Position numbers and translations under genes: made by a program. Below the pieces are notes generated by a model, which saw only the letters and a program-made list of their open reading frames with translations, was not told the DNA's origin and did no database searches. DNA of 64,000 nt from NVTR01 sp036479015 (GTDB taxonomy: Bacteria; Pseudomonadota; Alphaproteobacteria; Rhodobacterales; Rhodobacteraceae). Below are positions 53,206 to 61,051 of this stretch, one piece after another. How positions within the stretch are numbered: the first letter of the stretch is position 1; each line of letters begins with the position of its first letter. Location: NCBI GenBank assembly GCA_036479015.1, contig JAZGFB010000039.1, forward strand, positions 17,190 through 81,189. Direction: 5' to 3'.

Positions 53206-53483
53206 ACCTCATGGCTTTTGACCCGCGAAGAATATTGTGTCCTTTTTAGCACTTCCCTCTCCTCGCGCAGAAGGCGGTTTTCTTTACGAAGCCGGGTAAC
53301 TTCGGCCTCAAGATCGCACTGGGCGGTCGGCTCCGGCAGCGTTTGACGCTCCAATTGTATCCAGCGGCTTAACGTTGAAAACCCAACGCTATAGTCAGCA
53401 GCAACCTGCTTGCGACTTAACCCGCTCGTCAGTGCTACGCGCACCGCTTCCTGTCTGAATTCTGTCGTGTGTTGTGATGCCAT
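53202..53483 (-). CDS. IS3-family OrfA-type transposase subunit
   Basis: A 93-residue protein: HTH (TEFRQEAVRVALTSGLSRKQVAADYSVGFSTLSRWI in sequence) and a leucine-zipper-like helix (VTRLRKENRLLREEREVLKR). No orfB follows; the downstream part is an IS256 fragment. An A-rich run (CTAAAAAGG) near the end would, with a one-base shift, give the usual ending KKDTIFFAGQKP, so either frameshifting or an indel has changed the C terminus. The element is incomplete. Confidence 0.75.
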   Translation of the reverse strand: MASQHTTEFRQEAVRVALTSGLSRKQVAADYSVGFSTLSRWIQLERQTLPEPTAQCDLEAEVTRLRKENRLLREEREVLKRTQYSSRVKSHEV

Positions 53484-53785
53484 TTTGTTTCTCCTTTTGC
53501 GTATAATACGCGGTTAAAGGAGCGGCACAATTCCGAGACAGGTCCAAAATAGCGCCTAGGCAGATTGATCCCGACGAATTGCATTACCATGACAAACGTG
53601 TTCGTAGGTTCTGGTAGATTGAAACCTCGGGGCCCCAATTCTACCCTGCGCATTCCGGCGTATCCGCCCACCTATTCCGACAACATCCGCCCACTTGTAC
53701 CGGGCTATCCGCCCACCTTTGACTGAAGTGGTCCTGCATTTCCGAGCAGGTTTACGGCTGAGTTAAGGTGTATTCTGTTTGATTT

Positions 53786-54637
53786 TCATGCCGCTTTCTT
53801 CATTTCTTTGCCGTCAAAGTATGCTTCGTCGGGCGTTCGTTTATCAAGGGCTGTGTGGGGCCGGTCAGTGTTGTAAAAAGTGATCCATTCGCTGATCACC
53901 CGCTCTGCCGCAAAGCCATCAGTCAGTTCGTGTAGGTAAACCGCCTCCTGCTTCAGAGATCGCCACAGGCGTTCAATGAAGATGTTGTCCAGATAGCGGC
54001 CACGACCATCCATGGATATTTTCACATTTGCCTCGGTCAGCGTGGTGATCCATGCGGCCCCGGTGAACTGAGAACCTTGATCTGTATTCATGATCTCGGG
54101 TGGGCCATATTTGGCAATGGCCTCATCCAAAGCTTCCTTGCAAAAGCTCGCATCCATTGTGTTTGACAATCGCCACGAAAGCACCTTGCGCGTTGCCCAG
54201 TCCATGATGGCCACCAGATACAGAAAGCCCCGTTTCACTGGAATATAACTGATATCAGCGCACCACACTTGGTTCGGGCGGGTGATCGGCATGTTCCGGA
54301 GCAGATACGGATAAATCCGGTTCTCTGGGTGCTTTTTGCTGGTGTTGGGGCGTTTTTATATCGCTTCAAGCCCCATCACCTTCATTAACCGGCGCACGCG
54401 ATGACGGCCCGCGCGATAGCCAATTCTCGGCAAGTATGCCGCAATCTGGCGGCTGCCAAAGAACGGGTATTTGGTGAACACACGGTCGATCTGGCGCATC
54501 AGTTCCAGCGTTACGGTGTTGAACCCAACCGGCATGTAATACAGCGATGATCGGCTGATCTTCAGGATTTTACACTGGCGGGACAGGCTGAGATTTACGT
54601 TCCTGTTAACCATTTTCCGGCGATCTTTGGGGCTCAC
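53786..54637 (-). pseudogene. IS3-family orfB transposase, interrupted by one stop codon
   Basis: Two open parts (54637-54356 and 54292-53786) are in the same frame. The stop TAA at 54356-54358 falls where related proteins read I-Y-K-R-P, so one Tyr codon has become ochre; after it the reading goes on KRPNTSKKHPENRIYPYLLR. The integrase core keeps the DDE residues: D in WCADISYIPV, D in MNTDQGSQF and E in IFIERLWRSLKQE. The protein is thus probably not made in full. Confidence 0.85.
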
Positions 54638-54639
54638 AG

Positions 54640-54912
54640 CTAGAGCCCTTGCGCCAAAAAATCGTTCTCCACTGCCAGCCTCCCGATTTTGGCATGCAGA
54701 TCCTTAATCTCGGATTCACTTGGACCCTGAGGCTTTCCGCCCTCAGAGAATACACCTGACAAACCCTCAACGGCCTGTTTTTTCCAAGTGCTGACCTGGG
54801 TGGGGTGTAATCTGTGTTTCGCCGCTATCTCTTGGATCGTCCGGTCGCCGCGCAACGCCTCAAGCGCAACCTTGGCCTTAAACTGATCCGAAAACTTCCG
54901 TCGTTTCGTCAT
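54640..54912 (-). CDS. IS3-family OrfA transposase subunit
   Basis: A 90-residue OrfA: RRKFSDQFKAKVALEALRGD start, HTH (TIQEIAAKHRLHPTQVSTWK) and a coiled-coil C terminus (SEIKDLHAKIGRLAVENDFL). It is complete and ends just before orfB. In IS3 elements OrfA-OrfB fusion by frameshifting makes the active transposase; here orfB has a stop, so the element is likely immobile. Confidence 0.88.
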   Translation of the reverse strand: MTKRRKFSDQFKAKVALEALRGDRTIQEIAAKHRLHPTQVSTWKKQAVEGLSGVFSEGGKPQGPSESEIKDLHAKIGRLAVENDFLAQGL

Positions 54913-54978
54913 TTTGGTATTCCTTCTTCGCGTTGGAATACACCTTAACAGACTGTCCGATTTTGCAGGACCACTTCA

Positions 54979-55502
54979 TAGTTCGATGCGCCAAGGGTAG
55001 CGACAAAGATCTGAGCCGTGCGCACTTCGCCAGTCTCGGGGTGAACGACATCAACAGCATGACCGGCATAATCGACGAACAACCGCTCACCAGCGGGATG
55101 CCGCTGGCGCATCACTGGCGACAGCTTGCCCTCCCAGCGGGTATAAAGTTCGCAGTATCGACTGTAGCCGTAACCGTCGGGATGGACGCTGCGATACTCC
55201 TCCCACAACAGCGCCAGCGTCACACCTTTGCGGCGCAGCTCGGCGTGTATATAGGCCCAGTCAGGCAGCGGGATCGGTTGCGATCCATCGCCAGAACGGC
55301 GTGGAAACAGCATCTGTTCCAGATCGGCATCAGACAACCCATCGGGCAACGGCCAACTCAATCCAGCATTACGGGCACGGCCTAAATACTCACGCAGGGT
55401 CGTGCGACCAAGCGCCAAACTCAACGCCATCTCGCGTGTCGACAAACCTTCAAAGGACAGGCGCAAGGCCTCTCGTATCTTCCGCATCGGCAATCTCTTC
55501 AT
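54979..55502 (-). pseudogene. istA: istA, N-terminal part (IS21 family)
   Basis: About 175 codons of an IstA transposase: LPMRKIREALRLSFEGLSTREMALSLALGR gives the HTH part (in sequence), and RLFVDYAGHAVDVVHPETGE the start of the DDE integrase core with its first Asp. The reading stops at ...LGASNY, where the IS3 tip begins. The remaining ~60 percent and istB are missing, so it is dead. Confidence 0.85.
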
Positions 55503-55634
55503 TAGGCTCTCTCCCGTTCAAATTGAACGGCAAAGTAGCCCGCTACAGATCACCTCGCAGCAGCACATCAAGGGGTGGGCGGATTAAATCGGAATCACTG
55601 GGCGGATCAGCCCGGAATGCGCACTACCCAGCCG

Positions 55635-56720
55635 TTATCGCAATCTTTGGCCGGTTTCGCTATCAAACAAAAACGCGTCCTTCGGATCAAAGCGCACCAC
55701 CATTTTTTCGTTTGCCGTCACTTGCATTTTTTCACGAAGCAGACTGCACAGATTACTGTCCAAGCCATCGGCCTGCAAATGAACATGGCGCAAGTCACCA
55801 AGGTTTTCGACTAATGAAACAACCATATCCAAAGCGATTGAACCAGTTTGACCAAAATGCTCTGGCCGAATTCCGAGTTTGACATGTGCCGAAGGTTTCA
55901 AAGGTTCAGCAGTCTTAACGATGACGGACTTATCTGGAAAATCTGGCAATATGATTTGAGCTGAATTTTGATCAACCTTCGTTACAACACCGTTCAGTAT
56001 ATTCATTTTTGGTGAACCGATGAATTGCGCAACAAACAAATTTTTTGGGTCGGAGTAAATCTCATCTGGTGCGCCAAACTGTTCAATATTACCGTCTTTC
56101 ATGACAATAATCTTGTCCGCCAATGTCATCGCTTCCACCTGATCGTGAGTAACGTAAATCATAGTTGTTTTGAGCCGCGCATGCAGGCGAGACAATTCTA
56201 ACCGCATCTGCACACGTAATTCCGCATCAAGATTTGATAGCGGTTCATCAAACAAAAAGACTTTTGGTTCCCGAACGATAGCACGACCGATCGCGACCCG
56301 CTGCCTTTGGCCACCTGAAAGAGCTTTCGGTCGTCGATCCAACAAATCTTCCAGGCCAAGGATCTTGGCCGCATTTGAAACTTTACGCTCAATTTCCTGT
56401 TTTTTTGTCCCCACCATTTTAAGCCCAAAGCTCATATTCTCTTTGACCGTCATATGGGGGTACAAAGCATATGTTTGAAAAACCATGGCGACGCCACGTT
56501 TGGCCGGATCAGCATTCGTTTGGTTTTTTCCACCGATCAATAGATCACCACTAGTAATCCCCTCCAAACCGGCGATCATTCTAAGTAAAGTAGACTTACC
56601 GCAGCCAGACGGCCCAACAAGAACGCAAAATTCTCCCGAGTTGATCTGGGAATTGACTCCGTTTATTGCCGTCACTGAACCAAATTTCTTGGTGATGTTT
56701 TTAAGGAGAACGTCACTCAT
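55635..56720 (-). CDS. Carbohydrate ABC transporter ATPase (MalK/UgpC type)
   Basis: A 361-residue ATPase: Walker A GPSGCGKST, Q-loop VFQTYALYPHMTVKEN, signature LSGGQRQR, Walker B VFLFDEPLSNLDAELR, H-loop YVTHDQVEAMTLADKI, and a C-terminal TOBE/regulatory domain (about 240-361). This is the type that serves sugar and glycerol-phosphate importers. It is the last gene of a four-gene minus-strand operon; an IS21 element inserted 6 bases after its stop. Confidence 0.93.
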   Translation of the reverse strand: MSDVLLKNITKKFGSVTAINGVNSQINSGEFCVLVGPSGCGKSTLLRMIAGLEGITSGDLLIGGKNQTNADPAKRGVAMVFQTYALYPHMTVKENMSFGLKMVGTKKQEIERKVSNAAKILGLEDLLDRRPKALSGGQRQRVAIGRAIVREPKVFLFDEPLSNLDAELRVQMRLELSRLHARLKTTMIYVTHDQVEAMTLADKIIVMKDGNIEQFGAPDEIYSDPKNLFVAQFIGSPKMNILNGVVTKVDQNSAQIILPDFPDKSVIVKTAEPLKPSAHVKLGIRPEHFGQTGSIALDMVVSLVENLGDLRHVHLQADGLDSNLCSLLREKMQVTANEKMVVRFDPKDAFLFDSETGQRLR

Positions 56721-56771
56721 ATTAGCTTCTCATTTCTCAATTAGTTAGGTTTTTGAACTTGCATTCATGTT

Positions 56772-57593
56772 TCATTTCACAGCTCCACTTGTCATCCCTG
56801 ACACAATCCTGCGCTGAAAAATAACAAACAATACTAGGAGCGGAAGAGAGGCCAAAACAGCTGCTGGGAATAGTTTGTCTGGTTTGATTTCGAAATTACC
56901 AAGGAACCGATAGACAGAAACCATAATCGTGCCTTTGCTGTCATCGGTCAAAAGCAAAAGAGGAAACAGGAAATCATTCCACACAGCAAGCATCACAAAC
57001 AGAGACAAAGTGGCGGTCGCTGGCCCCAAAAGCGGGCGGATAACGTACCAAAACACTTTCCAATCACCACAATTGTCCAGCCTAGCAGCTTCTTCCAGTT
57101 CTCGAGGTATGGTTGAGATGAATCCGACATAAAAGAATATAGCGAGCGGCAAATTTGTAGCGATGTAGACCAGTATGATACCGGCATAGGTATTCAAAAG
57201 ACCAATGTTGTTCAGTATGACATAGTACGGTGTTATCGTCACAAATCCCGGTGTAGCCAAGCTTAACGACGTCAGCAAAATTATTACACGCCCCACACGA
57301 CCACTTTTTCGTGCCAGCGGGTAGGCCGCCATTGACCCAAGTAAAGAAACAACAAATGTCACTGCAATCGTAATGCCAAGAGAATTTGCTACCGATCTAA
57401 CGTAATGCATTGACCCAATGGCATTTGAATAGTTTTCGAGATCAAAAGAGGTTGGCAAACCAAGCGGTTGGGCCGCGATCTCTGATGCAGATCTAAACGA
57501 CATCGCGAGCATGTAAAATATAGGTAGTAGCATTACCACTACCAAAAATAGTACTAAGGCTTCACCCAGATATGTTCTGATGCGTGACGACAC
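56772..57593 (-). CDS. Carbohydrate ABC transporter permease (MalG type)
   Basis: A 273-residue permease with six hydrophobic segments and the EAA-loop RELEEAARLDNCGDWKVFWYVIRP. It belongs to the MalG/UgpE (CUT1) family. GTG 57593 is chosen: GGAG lies 9 bases upstream and directly at the end of the first permease gene; the frame is open to an ATG at 57662, but that would overlap the preceding gene by 65 bases. Confidence 0.9.
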   Translation of the reverse strand: MSSRIRTYLGEALVLFLVVVMLLPIFYMLAMSFRSASEIAAQPLGLPTSFDLENYSNAIGSMHYVRSVANSLGITIAVTFVVSLLGSMAAYPLARKSGRVGRVIILLTSLSLATPGFVTITPYYVILNNIGLLNTYAGIILVYIATNLPLAIFFYVGFISTIPRELEEAARLDNCGDWKVFWYVIRPLLGPATATLSLFVMLAVWNDFLFPLLLLTDDSKGTIMVSVYRFLGNFEIKPDKLFPAAVLASLPLLVLFVIFQRRIVSGMTSGAVK

Positions 57594-57597
57594 TGAG

Positions 57598-58488
57598 TTA
57601 TATCTCCTCGTTTTTCCGCAGGATGGCATTTTGAATTGCAGCAACCGCAACAACGACAACAAGCATCAGAATTGCCAATGCCGAAGCAAAGCCAAATCGG
57701 GATGAATTGAATAATTGCTTAATTATTTCTATACTTACAAGCTCTGTAGCACGATCCGGGCCTCCACCGGTCATCACAAAAGGCAACTCAAAACTTTTGA
57801 GTGTACCGATCGTTGTCAGAACGACAGCAATAGTAAAACTCGGAGCAAGAAGGGGAATTTCCAGATGGCGAAACCTTTGCCAGCTGCTCGCGCCATCTAA
57901 CCGGCCCGCTTCGTCTATGTCTTCTGAAATGTTTGCATAACCAGCAAGAAAAATTGCGGTGGAATAACCCGTATACATCCAAACATGAACTGCAACGACT
58001 GCGTATAGCGCTGTATCAGGGCTGCCCAACCAGCCACGTGCAAAATTGCCAAGGCCAACTGATTCCAGTGCCGCGTTTAGTCCGCCATCCAAAGGCGAAT
58101 AGATAAATTGCCATACGTATGCCACGACAACGGTTGATAGCATCGCCGGAACAAACAAAGCTGGCCTACAAAAGTTTCGAATTCTTGGCATACGGTGAAG
58201 CCAAGACGCAAAAGTTAAGCCCAGAAGCGTCTGAAAAACAACAGCGAATGCGGCGTATTTGATTGTGGTCAGAAATTGCTGGAAATAACGGTCATGAGAC
58301 AGAATTCTTGCATAATTCTTTAGGCCAACCCAGTCGGCTTCCCCGAAACCCCGAAAGTCAGTAAAGCTAAGCTGGAGCGTCAAAATAATTGGATAAACAA
58401 AAAACAAAAGCAAGATGACGTAAGCAGGGAGCCCGAACAACAATAGGGTGCGGTTTGTCATCTTGTTGGCTTTCGCTGCGATCTGCAT
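57598..58488 (-). CDS. Carbohydrate ABC transporter permease (MalF type)
   Basis: A 296-residue permease with six hydrophobic segments and the EAA-loop EDIDEAGRLDGASSWQRFRHLEIPLLAP. It is the CUT1 MalF/UgpA-type partner. It follows the binding-protein gene by 43 bases and precedes the second permease with a gap of 4 bases. N terminus MQIAAKANKMTNRTLLLFGL; the ATG 27 bases downstream is an alternative start. Confidence 0.91.
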   Translation of the reverse strand: MQIAAKANKMTNRTLLLFGLPAYVILLLFFVYPIILTLQLSFTDFRGFGEADWVGLKNYARILSHDRYFQQFLTTIKYAAFAVVFQTLLGLTFASWLHRMPRIRNFCRPALFVPAMLSTVVVAYVWQFIYSPLDGGLNAALESVGLGNFARGWLGSPDTALYAVVAVHVWMYTGYSTAIFLAGYANISEDIDEAGRLDGASSWQRFRHLEIPLLAPSFTIAVVLTTIGTLKSFELPFVMTGGGPDRATELVSIEIIKQLFNSSRFGFASALAILMLVVVVAVAAIQNAILRKNEEI

Positions 58489-58531
58489 GGAACGCGCCCA
58501 TGCAGATCAGTTTCATTTTCAATAGGAATGA

Positions 58532-59764
58532 CTAGAAATTCGCTTCTTCAATAGCGTCATCCCAGCGACTAAGAATCTCAGTATTCGACTGAGATAAGTC
58601 CAAGATCAGCGAATTCATGGCAGAACCCATCTCGCCTTCCAAGCTTCCGGGCAATTCAAGCGTCTGATAAGGATAGTTGAGAATTGCACCCTCACTACGT
58701 GCCTGAGCGTAATTGTCGGCTAAATCAGGAAGCCCCGATAGGCCATCACTATAGGCACTGAACGCTGCTTCATCCTTCAAGAAAAGCAAGTAAATCTCTG
58801 GCTGAAGGAAAAAGTCGATGAATTGCGTCGCGGCTTCTTTTACCTTGGAATGTTCATTCATGGTCCACCCAATGGCGATCACGTCCACTGCAATCCCCGT
58901 ATCGGCATTGGTTGGGATTGGTCCAAAGCTATAGTCCAGCCCTTCCACCTGCGAGAAAGAGGCGATATTCCATGCCCCTTGCACAGTCATCGCAAACGCA
59001 CCGCGTGTGAACCCTGCAAGCGCAGTGCTCCAGGTGTCCATACCGGCTTGTTTGTCAACATCGACACAACCTTCGGCAATCAACCTACGAACTGTGTCCA
59101 AAGCTTGATTGGCCGCAGGATCATCAGCAAACAGAGAGTCACCCGAATTGAATTCACTAAAAGGTGTCTCGGTTTCACTCAACGCACTTGCGCTGGTGAA
59201 AACACCCGCTGGCCAATCAGCTGCAAGAAACAGCGGTTGAACGCCGATTGCATTCAGGGGCGCACAGGTCGCTATAAGTTCGTCGATCGTTTTAGGAGCG
59301 CGTTCAATGCCTGCCTGTGCAAGCAAGCCTTCGTTGACGAACAGGCCTATTCCCACAACTTCTATTGGCACGAATTGGTTTGCACCATCTAGTACGATAA
59401 CATCCTTTAGCCCAGGTAAAACACGATCGTTCCAAGCGTTATCTGACCCAAGATCGGCGGCAAAACCGCCCTCAGCCCATGTTTTGACAAAATTCATATC
59501 CGACATCAAAATATCTGGCGCGTTTCCAGATTGAAAACGTGGCGGTAGAATAAGCCCCATATCGGGTCGTCCGATATACGAGAATTTAACTTTAATATCT
59601 GGATGAGCGGCTTCAAAAAGCTCGATAATCGCCGGCAGTCCCGCTGGCTCAGCTTCGGTCCCCTTCCACGCGGAAATCTCCAGCGTTACTGGTTCGGCAA
59701 TCGCAATGTCAGCCACAGCGCATAGTGCCAGTGCTGACGTCATTATTTTTAGAATTGATCTCAT
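58532..59764 (-). CDS. Carbohydrate ABC transporter substrate-binding protein
   Basis: A 410-residue extracellular binding protein of family 1 (MalE-like, cluster D) with a signal peptide (IMTSALALCAVADIAIAEPV). IIELFEAAHPDIKVKFSYIGRPD is typical of sugar-binding members. No lipobox is evident. It is the first gene of the operon; a 21-base dyad lies 68-88 bases upstream of its start. The substrate is not clear; the linked DUF5107 protein suggests a carbohydrate. Confidence 0.91.
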   Translation of the reverse strand: MRSILKIMTSALALCAVADIAIAEPVTLEISAWKGTEAEPAGLPAIIELFEAAHPDIKVKFSYIGRPDMGLILPPRFQSGNAPDILMSDMNFVKTWAEGGFAADLGSDNAWNDRVLPGLKDVIVLDGANQFVPIEVVGIGLFVNEGLLAQAGIERAPKTIDELIATCAPLNAIGVQPLFLAADWPAGVFTSASALSETETPFSEFNSGDSLFADDPAANQALDTVRRLIAEGCVDVDKQAGMDTWSTALAGFTRGAFAMTVQGAWNIASFSQVEGLDYSFGPIPTNADTGIAVDVIAIGWTMNEHSKVKEAATQFIDFFLQPEIYLLFLKDEAAFSAYSDGLSGLPDLADNYAQARSEGAILNYPYQTLELPGSLEGEMGSAMNSLILDLSQSNTEILSRWDDAIEEANF

Positions 59765-59831
59765 TTCTGTCTCCCAATGTTGGATTGTTTAGTGATGCCG
59801 AATTTTGAATTTTTTCTAACCCGCGCCAATT

Positions 59832-59852
59832 GATACAACAGAACATTGTATC
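59832..59852. promoter_or_regulatory. Operator candidate upstream of the ABC operon
   Basis: GATACAA-N7-TTGTATC, a perfect 7-bp inverted repeat, lies in the 249-base stretch between the ABC operon and its regulator gene. A run of ten C at 59935-59944 lies further upstream. The repeat could bind the RpiR/DeoR-type protein encoded next to it, or another regulator. Confidence 0.5.
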
Positions 59853-60013
59853 TCCCTTCCATAGCGCCGGAATCCAAAACCAAGCGGTATTTCGATTCAA
59901 GTAACTGATATTTAGTAAAAACTGTTAATAATAGCCCCCCCCCCAACAACACCAGAAAACCGATAAAGCTGGGTTTTCATTACTTGGTGCATTTGCTGCC
60001 CAAAACACAATGT

Positions 60014-60865
60014 TCACTTCGCTACTGTAGAGAAATTTGACAATATTACGCGCACACCCTTATCCTTTAGGCGCCCCAAGATTTCATCTGGAACTTCTGC
60101 ACTAGTTACAATCACGTCAACATTATCAAACGAACAGATACGCTGAAGCCTTGCCGCTCCAAATTTGCTGACATCTGCCAAAACCACCACACGACGCGCA
60201 GATCGAATTACGGCGCTTGTCAAATGCGCCTCGTTCTCCGAGAATGTTGAAAGGCCGTGGTCCAAGTCAATGCTATCTGCGCCTATATAGGCTGTATCAA
60301 ACACCAAATCCGATATGGCTGTTTCAGCCAACCGCCCAGTCAAAGACAATGAATCGCGTCGAAAATTTCCGCCAGACAACATCAATTTATGTTGCGAACT
60401 ACCCTGAAGCTCCAAGAGCACTGGCAGACTTGTAGTCATGATCGTTAATGGGTTGGCATTGTGTAAAAATTTTGCAAGTTGACGTACAGTGGATCCGGAA
60501 TCCAGAAATATGGCCCCATCAGTCTCAACAAGGTTCGCCGCCTCGCGCGCAATGGCCAGCTTTTGATCCGCCAGTATTAGCGTCTTATCATCGTGGCTAA
60601 GCTCTTGCCATTTAGATTCGCCGACCTCCCCAAGCCCAACCGACATCGCCAGTGCAATGCGCAATTCTTTAAGGCCGGACATCCCGAATTCTCGGCTGAA
60701 CCTAACGACGGTAGGCTCACTCGTCCCTACTTCTACCGCAATTTCGTGCATAGATAGCCCAACAAAGCGTTTGGGGTTGAACAGAATCGCCTCGCCAATC
60801 TTTCGTTGCGCTCTCGTCAAGTCTGGCAAGCGATCTTCAATTACAGAAATAATGTTAATCTCCAC
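60014..60865 (-). CDS. Transcription regulator: RpiR-type HTH plus DeoR-type sensor domain
   Basis: A 283-residue protein with an unusual pair of domains. Residues about 1-78 are an RpiR-type HTH (LTRAQRKIGEAILFNP, then SMHEIAVEVGTSEPTVVRFS). Residues about 100-275 are a DeoR C-terminal sugar-phosphate sensor: FLDSGSTVRQLAKFL, DTAYIGADSIDLDHGLSTFS and RRVVVLADVSKFG are its signatures. RpiR proteins normally carry a SIS domain there. It likely senses a phosphorylated sugar and controls the ABC operon and the divergent DUF5107 gene. Confidence 0.85.
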   Translation of the reverse strand: MEINIISVIEDRLPDLTRAQRKIGEAILFNPKRFVGLSMHEIAVEVGTSEPTVVRFSREFGMSGLKELRIALAMSVGLGEVGESKWQELSHDDKTLILADQKLAIAREAANLVETDGAIFLDSGSTVRQLAKFLHNANPLTIMTTSLPVLLELQGSSQHKLMLSGGNFRRDSLSLTGRLAETAISDLVFDTAYIGADSIDLDHGLSTFSENEAHLTSAVIRSARRVVVLADVSKFGAARLQRICSFDNVDVIVTSAEVPDEILGRLKDKGVRVILSNFSTVAK

Positions 60866-60897
60866 CGTTGCCTCCCAGCCCTAAAGGTCCTCTTGCG

Positions 60898-60913
60898 TTC
60901 GTAATACTACGAA
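60898..60913. promoter_or_regulatory. Palindrome between the regulator and the DUF5107 gene
   Basis: TTCGTA-N4-TACGAA, a perfect 6-bp inverted repeat 33 bases before the regulator gene start. A further TACGAA half-site lies at 60950-60955. Size and core resemble sites of RpiR/HexR-type HTH proteins, so it is a good autoregulatory operator candidate. Confidence 0.55.
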
Positions 60914-61051
60914 ATTGAATTGAATCCTGCAATACTCTTTTATCTCAACTACGAAAAAATAGTTATACTATACTTTCCTTGCATGCTACCAATGCCGAAC
61001 TAAGCAAAAATCTGAGTTTCTCAGTATTCTAAATTTGGAAACGGGTTAGGC

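Larger units (their letters stand above)
53724..54978 (-). mobile_element. IS3-family element nested in the IS21 remnant
   Basis: The tips TGAAGTGGTCCTGCA (53724 onward) and its inverse ending at 54978 are perfect over 15 bases and then diverge. GAATACACC and its inverse recur just inside. The length of 1255 bp fits IS3. It holds orfA and a broken orfB. I see no matching direct repeat at its two flanks, which fits deletion of the neighbouring istA/istB DNA next to one end. Confidence 0.85.
53641..55629. mobile_element. Deleted IS21-family element with 6-bp target duplication
   Basis: The ends are inverse copies: TGCGCATTCCGG at 53647 inward and CCGGAATGCGCA ending at 55623. Behind both tips, repeats of the type ATCCGCCCA occur several times, as is usual in IS21 ends. 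CTACCC flanks both sides (53641-53646 and 55624-55629), a 6-bp target duplication. Inside, only the first ~178 codons of istA remain; the rest of istA and all of istB are lost, replaced by an IS3-family element. The insertion lies 6 bases after the stop of the ABC ATPase gene. Confidence 0.85.

Noticed and set aside
53435..53671. 78-codon frame upstream of the IS3 orfA fragment
   Set aside because: It runs across IS ends and into the IS21 terminal repeat; not a coherent protein.
53647..53723. Repeated ATCCGCCCA strings as a possible CRISPR or iteron array
   Set aside because: They occur only at the two ends of the IS21 element and are its terminal repeats.
59935..59944. Run of ten C as a possible phase-variation tract
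   Set aside because: It lies in non-coding DNA away from clear promoter elements; it may be phase-variable but nothing supports it.
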